Assembly: GCF_003990645.1 (NCBI RefSeq)
Contig: NZ_RYZK01000004.1
Location: 310,001-374,000 of the forward strand
Source of the DNA: Shimia sediminis
GTDB lineage: Bacteria; Pseudomonadota; Alphaproteobacteria; Rhodobacterales; Rhodobacteraceae
Length of the DNA: 64,000 nt
Reading direction: 5' to 3'
The position numbers and the translations under genes were made by a program. Positions 1 through 7,689 of the stretch are shown piece after piece. Position 1 is the first letter of the stretch; each line of letters begins with the position of its first letter. The notes beneath the pieces are model-generated. The model saw nothing but the letters and a program-made list of their open reading frames with translations. It ran no database searches and was not told the DNA's origin.

Positions 1-1
1 T

Positions 2-322
2 GACAAGAGCCACATCCATTTTGAACTGTTCGCCTCGCCTGCGGGCCACGACGGCGACACGCCATTTGAAGTAGAGATCAACGACGGAAGGGTGTTCACG
101 ATTCCCTCCGACAATTCCATCGTCGACGTGCTTGAGGAGGCAGGCGTCGACATCATGTATGATTGCCAGCGTGGCGACTGTGGCATCTGCCAGTGCGACG
201 TCATCAGCGGTGAACCCGATCACCGAGACGTTGTGTTGTCCGAGTCTGAACGCGCTGCTGGCGACGTCATCCAGATTTGTGTGAGCCGCGCCAAATCGGC
301 ACGTCTTGTTCTGGACATCTGA
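2..322 (+). CDS. Oxidoreductase reductase component, C-terminal [2Fe-2S] ferredoxin domain (5' truncated by window edge)
   Basis: Open from the first full codon of the window to a TGA at 320-322, so only the last 106 residues are visible. They form a plant-type [2Fe-2S] ferredoxin domain: the cluster loop reads DCQRGDCGICQCDV (C-x4-C-x2-C) and a fourth cysteine follows in QICVSRA. A C-terminal ferredoxin domain after FMN- and NAD-binding domains is the layout of phthalate dioxygenase reductase/VanB-type proteins, so the missing part is probably the flavin reductase module. The Rieske oxygenase alpha gene starts 10 bases downstream, so this protein probably passes electrons from NAD(P)H to that oxygenase. 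The flavin domain is assumed, not seen. Confidence 0.85.
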   Translation, partial: DKSHIHFELFASPAGHDGDTPFEVEINDGRVFTIPSDNSIVDVLEEAGVDIMYDCQRGDCGICQCDVISGEPDHRDVVLSESERAAGDVIQICVSRAKSARLVLDI

Positions 323-332
323 GGGAGGAACC

Positions 333-1676
333 ATGGGAAAGTATACCGATAACCCCGCTGCGGTTGCCGCACTGGTGGAACAGCATCAGGTCCACCGCGA
401 CACCTACATCGACCAGGAAATCTACGAGCTGGAGATGAAACATCTCTTCTCCAACACCTGGGTCTTTGTCGGTCACGACAGCCAGACGCCGACCAAGGGC
501 GACTACATCACCACCCAGATCGGCAACCAGCCGGTCATCATGGTGCGTCACTCGGACAACGAGATTTACGTTCTCTACAATCGCTGCCCCCACAAGGGCA
601 CCAAGATCGCCATCGACCGCGCGGGCAATACCGGAAAATTCTTCCGCTGCCCCTATCACGCGTGGAGCTTCAAGACCAACGGCTGCCTGCTCGCGATCCC
701 ATTGAAAAAGGGCTACGCGGACACAGCCTTTAAGGATAGCGAAGCCAACCATGGCCTGGAACCGGTGGGCGACGTCAAAAACTATCGTGGCTTCGTCTTT
801 GCCCGCCTCGCCAAACAGGGCATCAGCTTTGAGGACTACTTCGGCGAGGCGATGTCGTCCTTTGACAACATGGTTGACCGCGCACCCGAAGGCCGTCTCG
901 AGGTTGCAGGTCCCCCGTTGCGGTACATGCACCAGTGCAACTGGAAAATGCTGGTCGACAACCAAACCGACACCTGCCACCCGATGGTCGCCCATGAATC
1001 CAGCGCCGGCACGGCTGTGAAACTCTTCGAAGAAGCCAACTGGCCCGAGGACAAGCCCAAACCCATGGCGATGGAAATCATCGCACCTTTCATGTCGCCT
1101 TATGAGTTCTTCGAAGAAATGGGCATCCGCACCTGGCCCAACGGTCACGGCCACACCGGCGTCCACCACTCGATCCACTCCGACTATACGCAAGAGCCGG
1201 AATACTGGGACGCCATGGTCGCGGGCCACGGCGAGGAGCGCACCGAAGAGATCCTTTCGGAAATCCGTCACAACACGGTTTACTGGCCCAACATCATGAT
1301 CAAGGGCCCCGTGCAACAACTGCGCAATTTCATCCCGCTTGGCCCCAACAAGACGCTGGTGGAAAGCTACATCTACCGCCTCGTCGGCGCGCCGGACTAC
1401 CTGTTGCAACGCACCGCCATGTACAACCGCCTCATCAACGCCCCCACCTCGATGGTAGGCCACGATGACCTCGAAATGTACGAACGCGCGCAAGAGGGCC
1501 TGCACGCCCAGAGCACCGAATGGATCAACATTCAGCGCCTGCACACCGAAGAAGAAAACTACGACGAAATCGCGGTTGAGAACGGCACCACCGAACGCCA
1601 GATGCGCAACCAGATGAACGCCTGGGTCAAGTTCATGACCATGACCATGTCTGACAAGGTGGAGGCCGCAGAATGA
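333..1676 (+). CDS. Rieske non-heme iron aromatic-ring oxygenase, alpha subunit
   Basis: A 447-residue catalytic large subunit. The Rieske [2Fe-2S] ligands are C85, H87, C106 and H109 (CPH...CPYH). The mononuclear iron site is DTCHPMVAH, giving the bridging D213 and ligands H216 and H221. I chose ATG 333 because GGAGG at 323-327 sits just upstream; the frame stays open further 5' but has no comparable start. The gene is flanked by the reductase upstream and the beta subunit downstream, with an ATGA overlap, so this is a multi-component oxygenase. The substrate cannot be read from sequence. The neighbouring CoA ligase, thiolase-fold and cyclase genes point to an aromatic or indolic acid, possibly an oxindole-acetate type compound; that is inference. 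Confidence 0.93.
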   Translation: MGKYTDNPAAVAALVEQHQVHRDTYIDQEIYELEMKHLFSNTWVFVGHDSQTPTKGDYITTQIGNQPVIMVRHSDNEIYVLYNRCPHKGTKIAIDRAGNTGKFFRCPYHAWSFKTNGCLLAIPLKKGYADTAFKDSEANHGLEPVGDVKNYRGFVFARLAKQGISFEDYFGEAMSSFDNMVDRAPEGRLEVAGPPLRYMHQCNWKMLVDNQTDTCHPMVAHESSAGTAVKLFEEANWPEDKPKPMAMEIIAPFMSPYEFFEEMGIRTWPNGHGHTGVHHSIHSDYTQEPEYWDAMVAGHGEERTEEILSEIRHNTVYWPNIMIKGPVQQLRNFIPLGPNKTLVESYIYRLVGAPDYLLQRTAMYNRLINAPTSMVGHDDLEMYERAQEGLHAQSTEWINIQRLHTEEENYDEIAVENGTTERQMRNQMNAWVKFMTMTMSDKVEAAE

Positions 1677-2152
1677 CCCTGACCCGCGACGACATCATCG
1701 ACTTCATCTATGACGAAGCCCGCATGCTGGACGAAGGCCGTTTCTCGGAATGGCTCGACCTCTGGATCCCCGAGGGCCATTACTGGATGCCGCTTGATTA
1801 CAAGCAGACAGACCCGGATCTGGTGACCTCGCTCTTGTACGAAGACGACTTCATGCGCCGTTTGCGCGTGGAACGTTTGAACGGTGAGCGCACCTTCAGC
1901 CAAAAGCCCAAAAGCCGCTGCCACCACGTGATCCAGCGCCCCTTTGTGGATGAATTCGACCTCGACGCAGGCCATTTCGTCACCAACACCTCGATGCACT
2001 ACATCGAGACCCGGCTGGACGAACAATTCCTGCTCGCCATCACCGCCACCCACGAACTGCGGCTCGTCGACGGCAAACTCCGCATCGCGAACAAGCGTGT
2101 GGACCTGCTGAACTCGGATGCTGCCTTTGGGAATATCCAGCTGCTGCCATGA
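1673..2152 (+). CDS. Aromatic-ring oxygenase, beta subunit
   Basis: A 159-residue small subunit of the SnoaL/NTF2-like fold used by ring-hydroxylating dioxygenases. The N-terminus (TRDDIIDFIYDEARMLDEGRFSEW) is typical: an early helix, then the LDEGRFxEWLDL segment, then a Y-W-M-P strand. The start overlaps the alpha-subunit stop by four bases (ATGA) and the stop overlaps the CoA ligase start in the same way, so the three are translationally coupled. The subunit is structural in the alpha3beta3 oxygenase and carries no metal ligands. Confidence 0.9.
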   Translation: MTLTRDDIIDFIYDEARMLDEGRFSEWLDLWIPEGHYWMPLDYKQTDPDLVTSLLYEDDFMRRLRVERLNGERTFSQKPKSRCHHVIQRPFVDEFDLDAGHFVTNTSMHYIETRLDEQFLLAITATHELRLVDGKLRIANKRVDLLNSDAAFGNIQLLP

Positions 2153-3774
2153 TCCCATCTGACACCAAAACGGTTTACGAGGTCTTCCAGACCTCGTGCG
2201 CCACTTATGGAGCGCGTCCCTTGCTGAATGTCCTGCCTGCCACAGCGCAGGTCTACGACATCCAACCGGGCGAAATCACCTTTGCCGACGCGCTGGACAC
2301 GGCCAACCAATGGGCTGCCCGTTTGACCGAGGCAGGCTATGGCCCCGGCATGCGCGTCGCGCTCCTTCTTGAAAACCGCCCCGAATTCTTCCTGATCTGG
2401 CTCGCGCTCAACAAACTCGGCGCCTCGGTCGTGCCGATCAACCCCGACCTGCGCGCGGCCGAGCTGGAATATCTGATCGGCCATTCCGAGCCCGCCCTCA
2501 TCATCTCTATCCCGTCCCGACAGGCCGAACTGCAAGCCGCAGCCGACGCCGCGGGCATCCGTCTCGCGGCCATCACACCTGACACACCTCTTCCTTCTCC
2601 CCGTGCAAATGCCGTGGTGGCCGCAGATGAGACGGATGATTTCCACCGCGAAACCGCTGTCCTCTATACCTCCGGCACCACGGGCAAGCCCAAGGGCTGC
2701 GTGCTGGCCAACGCCTACTTTCTCGAAGTCGGCCGCTGGTATTCCACCCTCGGCGGCATCGTCTCGCTCGCCCTCGATGGCGAACGCATGATTACCCCGC
2801 TGCCGATCTTCCACATGAACGCCATGGCCTATTCCTTCATGGCCATGGTCACCGTCGGCGGCTGCCTCACCGCCCTCGACCGCTTCCACCCCCGCAGCTG
2901 GTGGCAAGACGTGAAAGACAGCCGCGCCACCTGCCTGCACTATCTCGGCGTCATGCCCTCAATGCTGATGGGCCTCGACGCCTCCCCCCTCGACACCGCC
3001 CACACCGTCCGCTTCGGCTTTGGCGCAGGCGTCGATCCCAAACTCCACGCCGCCTTTGAGGACCGCTACGGCTTCCCCCTGATGGAGGCCTGGGCCATGA
3101 CCGAAACCGGCGCAGGCGCGGTGATCTCCAACCACACCCACGACCGCCTCATCGGCCAATCCGCCCTTGGGCAGGTCCCCGACTGGCTCGACGTCTCGAT
3201 CATCGACGATGCAGGCCAAGAAGTGACCGCTGGAGACCCTGGCGAACTCCTCGTCCGCCGCAAGGGCGACAGCCCTCGCCTCGGCTTCTTCAGCGAATAC
3301 TACAAGAACCCAGCAGCCACGGACGAGACATGGGAAAACGGCTGGTTCCACACCGGCGACGTCGTCCGCGCCGATGCAGACGGCTTCCTCTTCTTTGTTG
3401 ACCGCAAGAAAAACGTGATCCGACGCTCCGGCGAAAACATCGCCGCGGTCGAGGTGGAATCCATCCTCATGCGCCACCCCGAGATCACCGCAGCTGCCGT
3501 CGCCCCTGTGCCGGACCCTGTGCGCGGAGACGAGGTCTTTGCCTGCCTCACCGTCACCGAACCATCCCCTGCCAAAGCCGAGGAAATCGTAACATGGGCG
3601 CTCGACCAGATGGCCTATTACAAGGTCCCCGGCTATGTCGCCTTTGTTGATGCCCTGCCGCTGACCTCAACCCAGAAAATCCAACGCGCGGACCTCAAAT
3701 CCCTTGCCGCCACCCTCTTGACCGATCCCGCCACGGTCAACACACTCCACCTGAAGAAAAGGCAAGTTGCGTGA
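2149..3774 (+). CDS. AMP-dependent acyl/aryl-CoA ligase
   Basis: A 541-residue member of the acyl-adenylate-forming (ANL) superfamily. The phosphate-binding loop is YTSGTTGKPKG at residues 173-183. The later motifs are also present: the AMP-binding AMTETGA segment, the hinge region WFHTGDV followed by DRKKNVIRRSGENI, and the C-terminal catalytic lysine region QKIQRADLK. It should activate a carboxylic acid to its CoA thioester with ATP. ATGA overlap with the oxygenase beta subunit and GTGA overlap with the thiolase-fold gene place it mid-operon. This suggests that the oxygenated product is thioesterified before carbon-carbon cleavage by the next gene products. The exact acid is unknown. Confidence 0.9.
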   Translation: MIPSDTKTVYEVFQTSCATYGARPLLNVLPATAQVYDIQPGEITFADALDTANQWAARLTEAGYGPGMRVALLLENRPEFFLIWLALNKLGASVVPINPDLRAAELEYLIGHSEPALIISIPSRQAELQAAADAAGIRLAAITPDTPLPSPRANAVVAADETDDFHRETAVLYTSGTTGKPKGCVLANAYFLEVGRWYSTLGGIVSLALDGERMITPLPIFHMNAMAYSFMAMVTVGGCLTALDRFHPRSWWQDVKDSRATCLHYLGVMPSMLMGLDASPLDTAHTVRFGFGAGVDPKLHAAFEDRYGFPLMEAWAMTETGAGAVISNHTHDRLIGQSALGQVPDWLDVSIIDDAGQEVTAGDPGELLVRRKGDSPRLGFFSEYYKNPAATDETWENGWFHTGDVVRADADGFLFFVDRKKNVIRRSGENIAAVEVESILMRHPEITAAAVAPVPDPVRGDEVFACLTVTEPSPAKAEEIVTWALDQMAYYKVPGYVAFVDALPLTSTQKIQRADLKSLAATLLTDPATVNTLHLKKRQVA

Positions 3775-4946
3775 ACAGACCCCGGCAATCATACGAGGGC
3801 GTGGCACTGGTTACGCCAGTGTCGACCCCTTACCAACGTTATTCGATCGAGACCGCCCATTGGTGGATCGCCAAGGCCCTAAAGGGCTCGCTGGATGCCG
3901 CTGGTCTCAAGCCCGCCGATCTCGACGGGTTTTCCGTGGCCAGCTTCACGCTATTCCCCGACACCGCCGTGGGCCTGACCCAACACCTCGGGCTATCCCC
4001 GCGCTGGCTTGATCACATCCCCATGGGCGGCGCCTCCGGCGTGATCGCCCTGCGCAAAGCCGCCCGCGCGGTGCAATCCGGCGATGCCGACATCGTCGCC
4101 TGCGTCTCGGGTGACACCAACCACATCGACAGCTTTCGCGCGCTGCTCTCATCCTTCTCACGCTTCGCCATGGACGCCTCTTACCCCTACGGCTTTGGCG
4201 GTCCCAACGCGAATTTCGCCTTGCTGACAGACCGTTACATGCATGAATACGGCGCAACCCGCGAAGATTTCGGCCGCATCGCCGTCGCCCAGCGCGAAAA
4301 CGCCCTGAAGAACCCCAATGCGTTGATGAAGAAACCCCTGACGCTTGAACAATACATCAGCGCCCGCCCCATCGCCGACCCCATTGCGCTGTTTGACTGC
4401 GTCATGCCCTGCGCCGGGTCCGAGGCGTTCCTTGTCATGACCGTGGAAGAAGCCCAAAAACGCGGCCTGCCTTACGCCACCATTGAAGGCGCCATCGAAC
4501 GCCACAACGCCCACGCCAGCGACCTCATCCAACTGCGCGGCGGCTGGACCGTCGACATTGACGAGCTTTACGAGCAAGCCCAATGCGCGCCCACCGACAT
4601 CGACCTCCTTCAAACCTACGATGACTACCCCGTCATCTCGATGATGCAGATCGAAGACCTCGGCTTCTGCCCCAAGGGCGAGGCCGCCGAATTCGTCCGC
4701 ACCCACGACCTCACCATCTCCGGCGACTTCCCCCACAACACCTCGGGCGGCCAGCTTAGCGCCGGACAGGCCGGGGCCGCAGGCGGCTTTATCGGCCTTG
4801 TCGAGGCCATCCGACAGGTCACCAATCAAGCCGGCTCAACGCAGGTCGCAAACGCCAACCGCGCCATGGTCTCCGGCTTTGGCATGATCAACTACGACCG
4901 GGGCGTCTGTTCCAGCGCCGCCATCCTGAAAGGTGGTGCCGCATGA
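3771..4946 (+). CDS. Thiolase-fold protein lacking the thiolase nucleophile (lipid-transfer-protein/Ltp2-like, possible aldolase)
   Basis: A 391-residue protein of the thiolase/SCP-x family starting at GTG 3771, overlapping the ligase stop. Where biosynthetic thiolases have the acylated cysteine in a C-G-S-G turn, this protein reads GGASG at residues 86-90, so the nucleophile is absent. The later HNTSGG motif (H322) and NYDRGVCSS segment (Y375, C380) are present. Ltp2-type proteins of steroid side-chain degradation also lack that cysteine, pair with a DUF35 partner and catalyse retro-aldol cleavage of acyl-CoAs. The next gene encodes a DUF35 protein, which supports the same role here. A plain thiolase is the alternative but is less likely given the missing cysteine. 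Confidence 0.8.
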   Translation: MNRPRQSYEGVALVTPVSTPYQRYSIETAHWWIAKALKGSLDAAGLKPADLDGFSVASFTLFPDTAVGLTQHLGLSPRWLDHIPMGGASGVIALRKAARAVQSGDADIVACVSGDTNHIDSFRALLSSFSRFAMDASYPYGFGGPNANFALLTDRYMHEYGATREDFGRIAVAQRENALKNPNALMKKPLTLEQYISARPIADPIALFDCVMPCAGSEAFLVMTVEEAQKRGLPYATIEGAIERHNAHASDLIQLRGGWTVDIDELYEQAQCAPTDIDLLQTYDDYPVISMMQIEDLGFCPKGEAAEFVRTHDLTISGDFPHNTSGGQLSAGQAGAAGGFIGLVEAIRQVTNQAGSTQVANANRAMVSGFGMINYDRGVCSSAAILKGGAA

Positions 4947-6196
4947 CCACGCCCCTCACACCGCCCCCCAAGAAGAACCCGCTCAAACGCAGCCTCACGC
5001 CCACTTCGCCCCCCGGTGTGCGCTCGCGCGCCACGCTCGGCCTTACCGCCGCTGCCGCCGAGGGCCGCTTCATGCTGCAAACCTGCGCCGAGTGCAGCAC
5101 CGTGCAGTACCCGCCCCGCGACGCCTGCTGCGAATGCCTGTCGGTCGATCTGCCATGGAATGACATCTCCCCCACAGGCACCCTCTTGGCAGAATCCACC
5201 GTCCGCACCTCCACCAACCTCTATTTTCGCGAACGCGCCCCCTGGCGGCTGGGTTCCGTGCACCTCGACGCCGGACCGACCATCATCTGCCACGTCCACG
5301 GCGACGTCGCCCCCAAATCCCGCGTGATCCTGTCGAACCGGCTGGACCGCTCCGGCCAAGGCGTCATGATCGCCCTGCCCGAACAAAGGACACCCGATAT
5401 GGAAGACGACCCCGAACTGCGCGCCATGTCCTCTGATCCCAAACACCGCCGCGTCCTCATCACCGACGCCCGCAACCCCAACGCGCCAACACTGGCCCGC
5501 GCCCTGCACGACGCAGGCGCCACCATGATCTTTGTGGGCGAGTCTGAAACATGGCTCCCCAATCCCCAACGTGACGCCCTCAGCGCCATCCCCGGCGTCG
5601 AGATCATGGCGCTCGACGTGACCAACACCACCTCGGTCAAGGAACTCGCCGGTGAAATCGGCGGCAAGGTCGATATCCTCATCAACAACGCCCGCTTCGT
5701 CCGCCCCGGCGGCGCGATGGCGCGCGGCGACGTTGCCTTTGCCCAGAACGAGATGGACGTGAACTATTTCGGCCTCATGCGTCTGGCCCAAGCCTTTGGC
5801 CCCGGCATGTGCGCCCGCACCGCCGACGGCGTGAACTCTGCCGTCGCCTGGATCAACATCCTCTCGGCCTATGCGCTGGTCAATTCCGCCGACTACGGCT
5901 GCTTCTCCGCCTCCAACGCCGCCGCCTTCTCTCTCAGCCAGAACCTGCGCAACGACTTCCGAGCCGCTGGCCTGCGCGTCATGAACGTCTTTGTCGGCCC
6001 GACCGAGGACGACTGGCATCAGGAACTGCCCCCGCCCAAGGTCCTGCCCCCCACCCTCGCCCGCTCTGTCGTGCAAGGGCTGCGCCACGGGTTGGAAGAC
6101 GTCTATTGCGGTGATGTCGCCAAGGACATGATCGAACGCTTCCGCGCCGGTCCCAAAATCCTCGAACGCGAAATGACCACAGGAGGCCAGGGATGA
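4943..6196 (+). CDS. DUF35 Zn-ribbon/OB-fold domain fused to a degenerate short-chain dehydrogenase domain
   Basis: 417 residues in two parts. Residues about 40-150 are a DUF35-type module: a rubredoxin-like zinc ribbon (C48-x2-C51, C62-x2-C65) followed by an OB-fold with the GTLLAESTVR strand. Residues about 168-395 are SDR-like (DILINNA, then an ILSAY strand). The SDR catalytic core is broken: the usual YSASK reads FSASN (F321, N325), so both Tyr and Lys are lost, and the glycine-rich TGxxxGxG turn is replaced by TDARNPNAP. The SDR part is therefore likely structural. DUF35 proteins bind thiolase-fold partners, and this gene overlaps the upstream thiolase-fold gene by four bases. I expect a hetero-complex with that protein. 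Confidence 0.82.
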   Translation: MTTPLTPPPKKNPLKRSLTPTSPPGVRSRATLGLTAAAAEGRFMLQTCAECSTVQYPPRDACCECLSVDLPWNDISPTGTLLAESTVRTSTNLYFRERAPWRLGSVHLDAGPTIICHVHGDVAPKSRVILSNRLDRSGQGVMIALPEQRTPDMEDDPELRAMSSDPKHRRVLITDARNPNAPTLARALHDAGATMIFVGESETWLPNPQRDALSAIPGVEIMALDVTNTTSVKELAGEIGGKVDILINNARFVRPGGAMARGDVAFAQNEMDVNYFGLMRLAQAFGPGMCARTADGVNSAVAWINILSAYALVNSADYGCFSASNAAAFSLSQNLRNDFRAAGLRVMNVFVGPTEDDWHQELPPPKVLPPTLARSVVQGLRHGLEDVYCGDVAKDMIERFRAGPKILEREMTTGGQG

Positions 6197-6966
6197 GCAC
6201 GCTTACCGACCTGACACTGCGCATGGCCTCTGGCGAGGTCGAAGTTGTCGATCTCACACACACCCTCGACCCCGACTTCCCGGTCATCATCCTGCCGCCC
6301 GAGTTTGGCCAATGTGCCCGCTTCCGCATGGAAGAGATCAGCGCCTATGACCACCGCGGCCCCGCATGGAAATGGCACAACATCTCCATGTCCGAACACA
6401 CCGGCACCCACTTTGATGCCCCCTCGCACTGGATCTCAGGCCGTGATGTGCCGAACGGCGCCGTTGACGAAATCCCCACCGAACAACTGATCGGCCCCGT
6501 GGTGGTGATCGACTGCTCCGAAGGCACCACCGAAGATGAAGACTTCGAACTCACCCCAGCCCTGATCGAAGCCTGGGAGGCCGAGCACGGACGCATCCCC
6601 GCAAACTCGTGGGTCCTCATGCGCACCGACTGGTCCAAACGCCGAGGTGCCGCATACCTCAACATGCGCGAAGACGGCCCCCACTCTCCCGGCCCTACAC
6701 CCGAAGCCATGCGTCTCTTGGTCGAGGAGCGTGACATTCGGGGTTTTGGCACCGAAACCGTCGGCACAGACGCCGGTCAGGGCGCGCATTACACGCCGCC
6801 CTACCCGGCTCACTACATCCTGCACGGCGCGGGCAAACTGGGCCTGCAATGCCTTGCCAACCTCGACAAGCTGCCCCCCACCGGCGCGGTCCTCATCGCG
6901 CCCCCCCTGAAAATCCGCAACGGCACCGGCAGCCCGCTGCGCGTTCTGGCTCTGGTCGAGAAATAA
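6193..6966 (+). CDS. Cyclase-family metal-dependent hydrolase (isatin hydrolase/kynurenine formamidase fold)
   Basis: A 257-residue PF04199 protein. The metal-binding signature is H69-TGT-H73-F-D75-AP-S-H79, matching HxGTHxDxPxH of kynurenine formamidase and isatin hydrolase. These enzymes use manganese or zinc to hydrolyse N-formyl or lactam bonds. The later GTETVGTDAGQ segment is the conserved turn that closes the site. It overlaps the DUF35-SDR gene by four bases and ends the operon. In an indole-acetate route the fitting reaction is isatin to isatinate, but substrate assignment is inference; other cyclic amide or lactone substrates remain possible. Confidence 0.85.
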   Translation: MSTLTDLTLRMASGEVEVVDLTHTLDPDFPVIILPPEFGQCARFRMEEISAYDHRGPAWKWHNISMSEHTGTHFDAPSHWISGRDVPNGAVDEIPTEQLIGPVVVIDCSEGTTEDEDFELTPALIEAWEAEHGRIPANSWVLMRTDWSKRRGAAYLNMREDGPHSPGPTPEAMRLLVEERDIRGFGTETVGTDAGQGAHYTPPYPAHYILHGAGKLGLQCLANLDKLPPTGAVLIAPPLKIRNGTGSPLRVLALVEK

Positions 6967-6969
6967 TCC

Positions 6970-7000
6970 GTAGGGTGGGTTTCCAACCCACCACCCCTAC
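6970..7000. repeat. GTAGG-type intergenic hairpin (copy 1), probable terminator of the oxygenase operon
   Basis: Arms GGTGGGTT (6974-6981) and AACCCACC (6985-6992) with a TCC loop, framed by outer GTAGGG and CCCCTAC that can extend the stem. It begins three bases after the cyclase stop. Two more hairpins starting GTAGG occur at 7494 and 13606. No clear U-run follows, so termination would rest on the stem alone. Confidence 0.7.
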
Positions 7001-7156
7001 GCCCTCAGGGGAACAAACTCCATGCGGTTCGCGCATCCCAGCCCAACAACGCCAAAGCCGCCATTGATCGAACGGGCGGCGAATGCCGCAAACTACTATT
7101 CGCTCTTGTGCATGATGTGCTAGGCGTTGACAAATGTCGAAATTTTGGGATCCAAC

Positions 7157-7399
7157 ATGATTTGGAACATTGTTGATAGTCGGAAACGGAAATACCGATG
7201 GCGCAAGATAAACGCCGTAATCGAGAACATCGAACACGATAACTCCGTGAATGACACCGACGTTTTTGATGAAGAGAATCCAAACGCCCCTTTGTACGAT
7301 GAGAAGAAGGGTGTCCTACTTCACGAAGCGATTGTTTGGGCTGAAAGTGTTCCGGGAAAGGTGACTCTCTACCTCTACAACGACGGCGATGGCATCTAG
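7157..7399 (+). CDS. Small hypothetical protein, AT-richer than its surroundings
   Basis: An 80-residue reading frame from ATG 7157; a TTG start at 7127 would add ten residues. It is acidic (for example NDTDVFDEENPNAP) with a basic patch near the N-terminus (SRKRKYRWRK) and ends in KVTLYLYNDGDGI. There is no signal peptide or membrane segment, and I do not recognise a family. Base composition is clearly lower in GC than the flanking genes, which could mean foreign origin or a decayed gene. No strong ribosome-binding site precedes either start. It is isolated between the oxygenase operon and tryptophanase. It may be a real orphan or a non-coding stretch. Confidence 0.35.
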   Translation: MIWNIVDSRKRKYRWRKINAVIENIEHDNSVNDTDVFDEENPNAPLYDEKKGVLLHEAIVWAESVPGKVTLYLYNDGDGI

Positions 7400-7689
7400 C
7401 TTTCTTCTATGCTGACGGCAGCAAAGTCCGCCCACCGGACCTAAATCCCACCAAATCACAGAGTCCCCAACCCGAGGCCCCACTATCACCGCCGTAGGGT
7501 GCGCACTCGCTGCGCACCTCACCACGCATCCCAGCGACAACTTGTCCTTTGACGCGATCCTCACTTCCTGAAAAGTTACACCCGCAACGAATGGGCGCTG
7601 AGCGCGGTCCGCTTGGGACAACCGCAGCGCATCGGCTCCTTCGTGTAAACGTTGCCACGAATCCCATGGGGCCGACACTCAGGAGCCCT
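7400..7689 (+). promoter_or_regulatory. Intergenic region upstream of tryptophanase
   Basis: 290 bases with no convincing gene. The tryptophanase frame runs open upstream through much of it but without a plausible start. I looked for a tnaC-like leader with a critical tryptophan codon and saw none. A GTAGG hairpin lies at 7494-7518 and the rest shows nothing I can name. AGGAG at 7681-7685 is the ribosome-binding site for tnaA. Confidence 0.4.
7494..7518. repeat. GTAGG-type intergenic hairpin (copy 2)
   Basis: GTAGG followed by arms GGTGCGCA (7498-7505) and TGCGCACC (7511-7518) around a five-base loop. It shares the GTAGGGTG lead and the perfect-stem design of the element at 6970, but lies well upstream of tnaA and not directly after a gene. 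Confidence 0.6.

Noticed and set aside
267-1544. Long antisense reading frame opposite the Rieske alpha gene
   Set aside because: It mirrors a gene with clear Rieske motifs; GC-rich codon bias leaves the opposite strand open. Protein composition is not that of a real family.
7400-7689. tnaC-type leader peptide
   Set aside because: No short frame with a tryptophan codon and suitable position was found.
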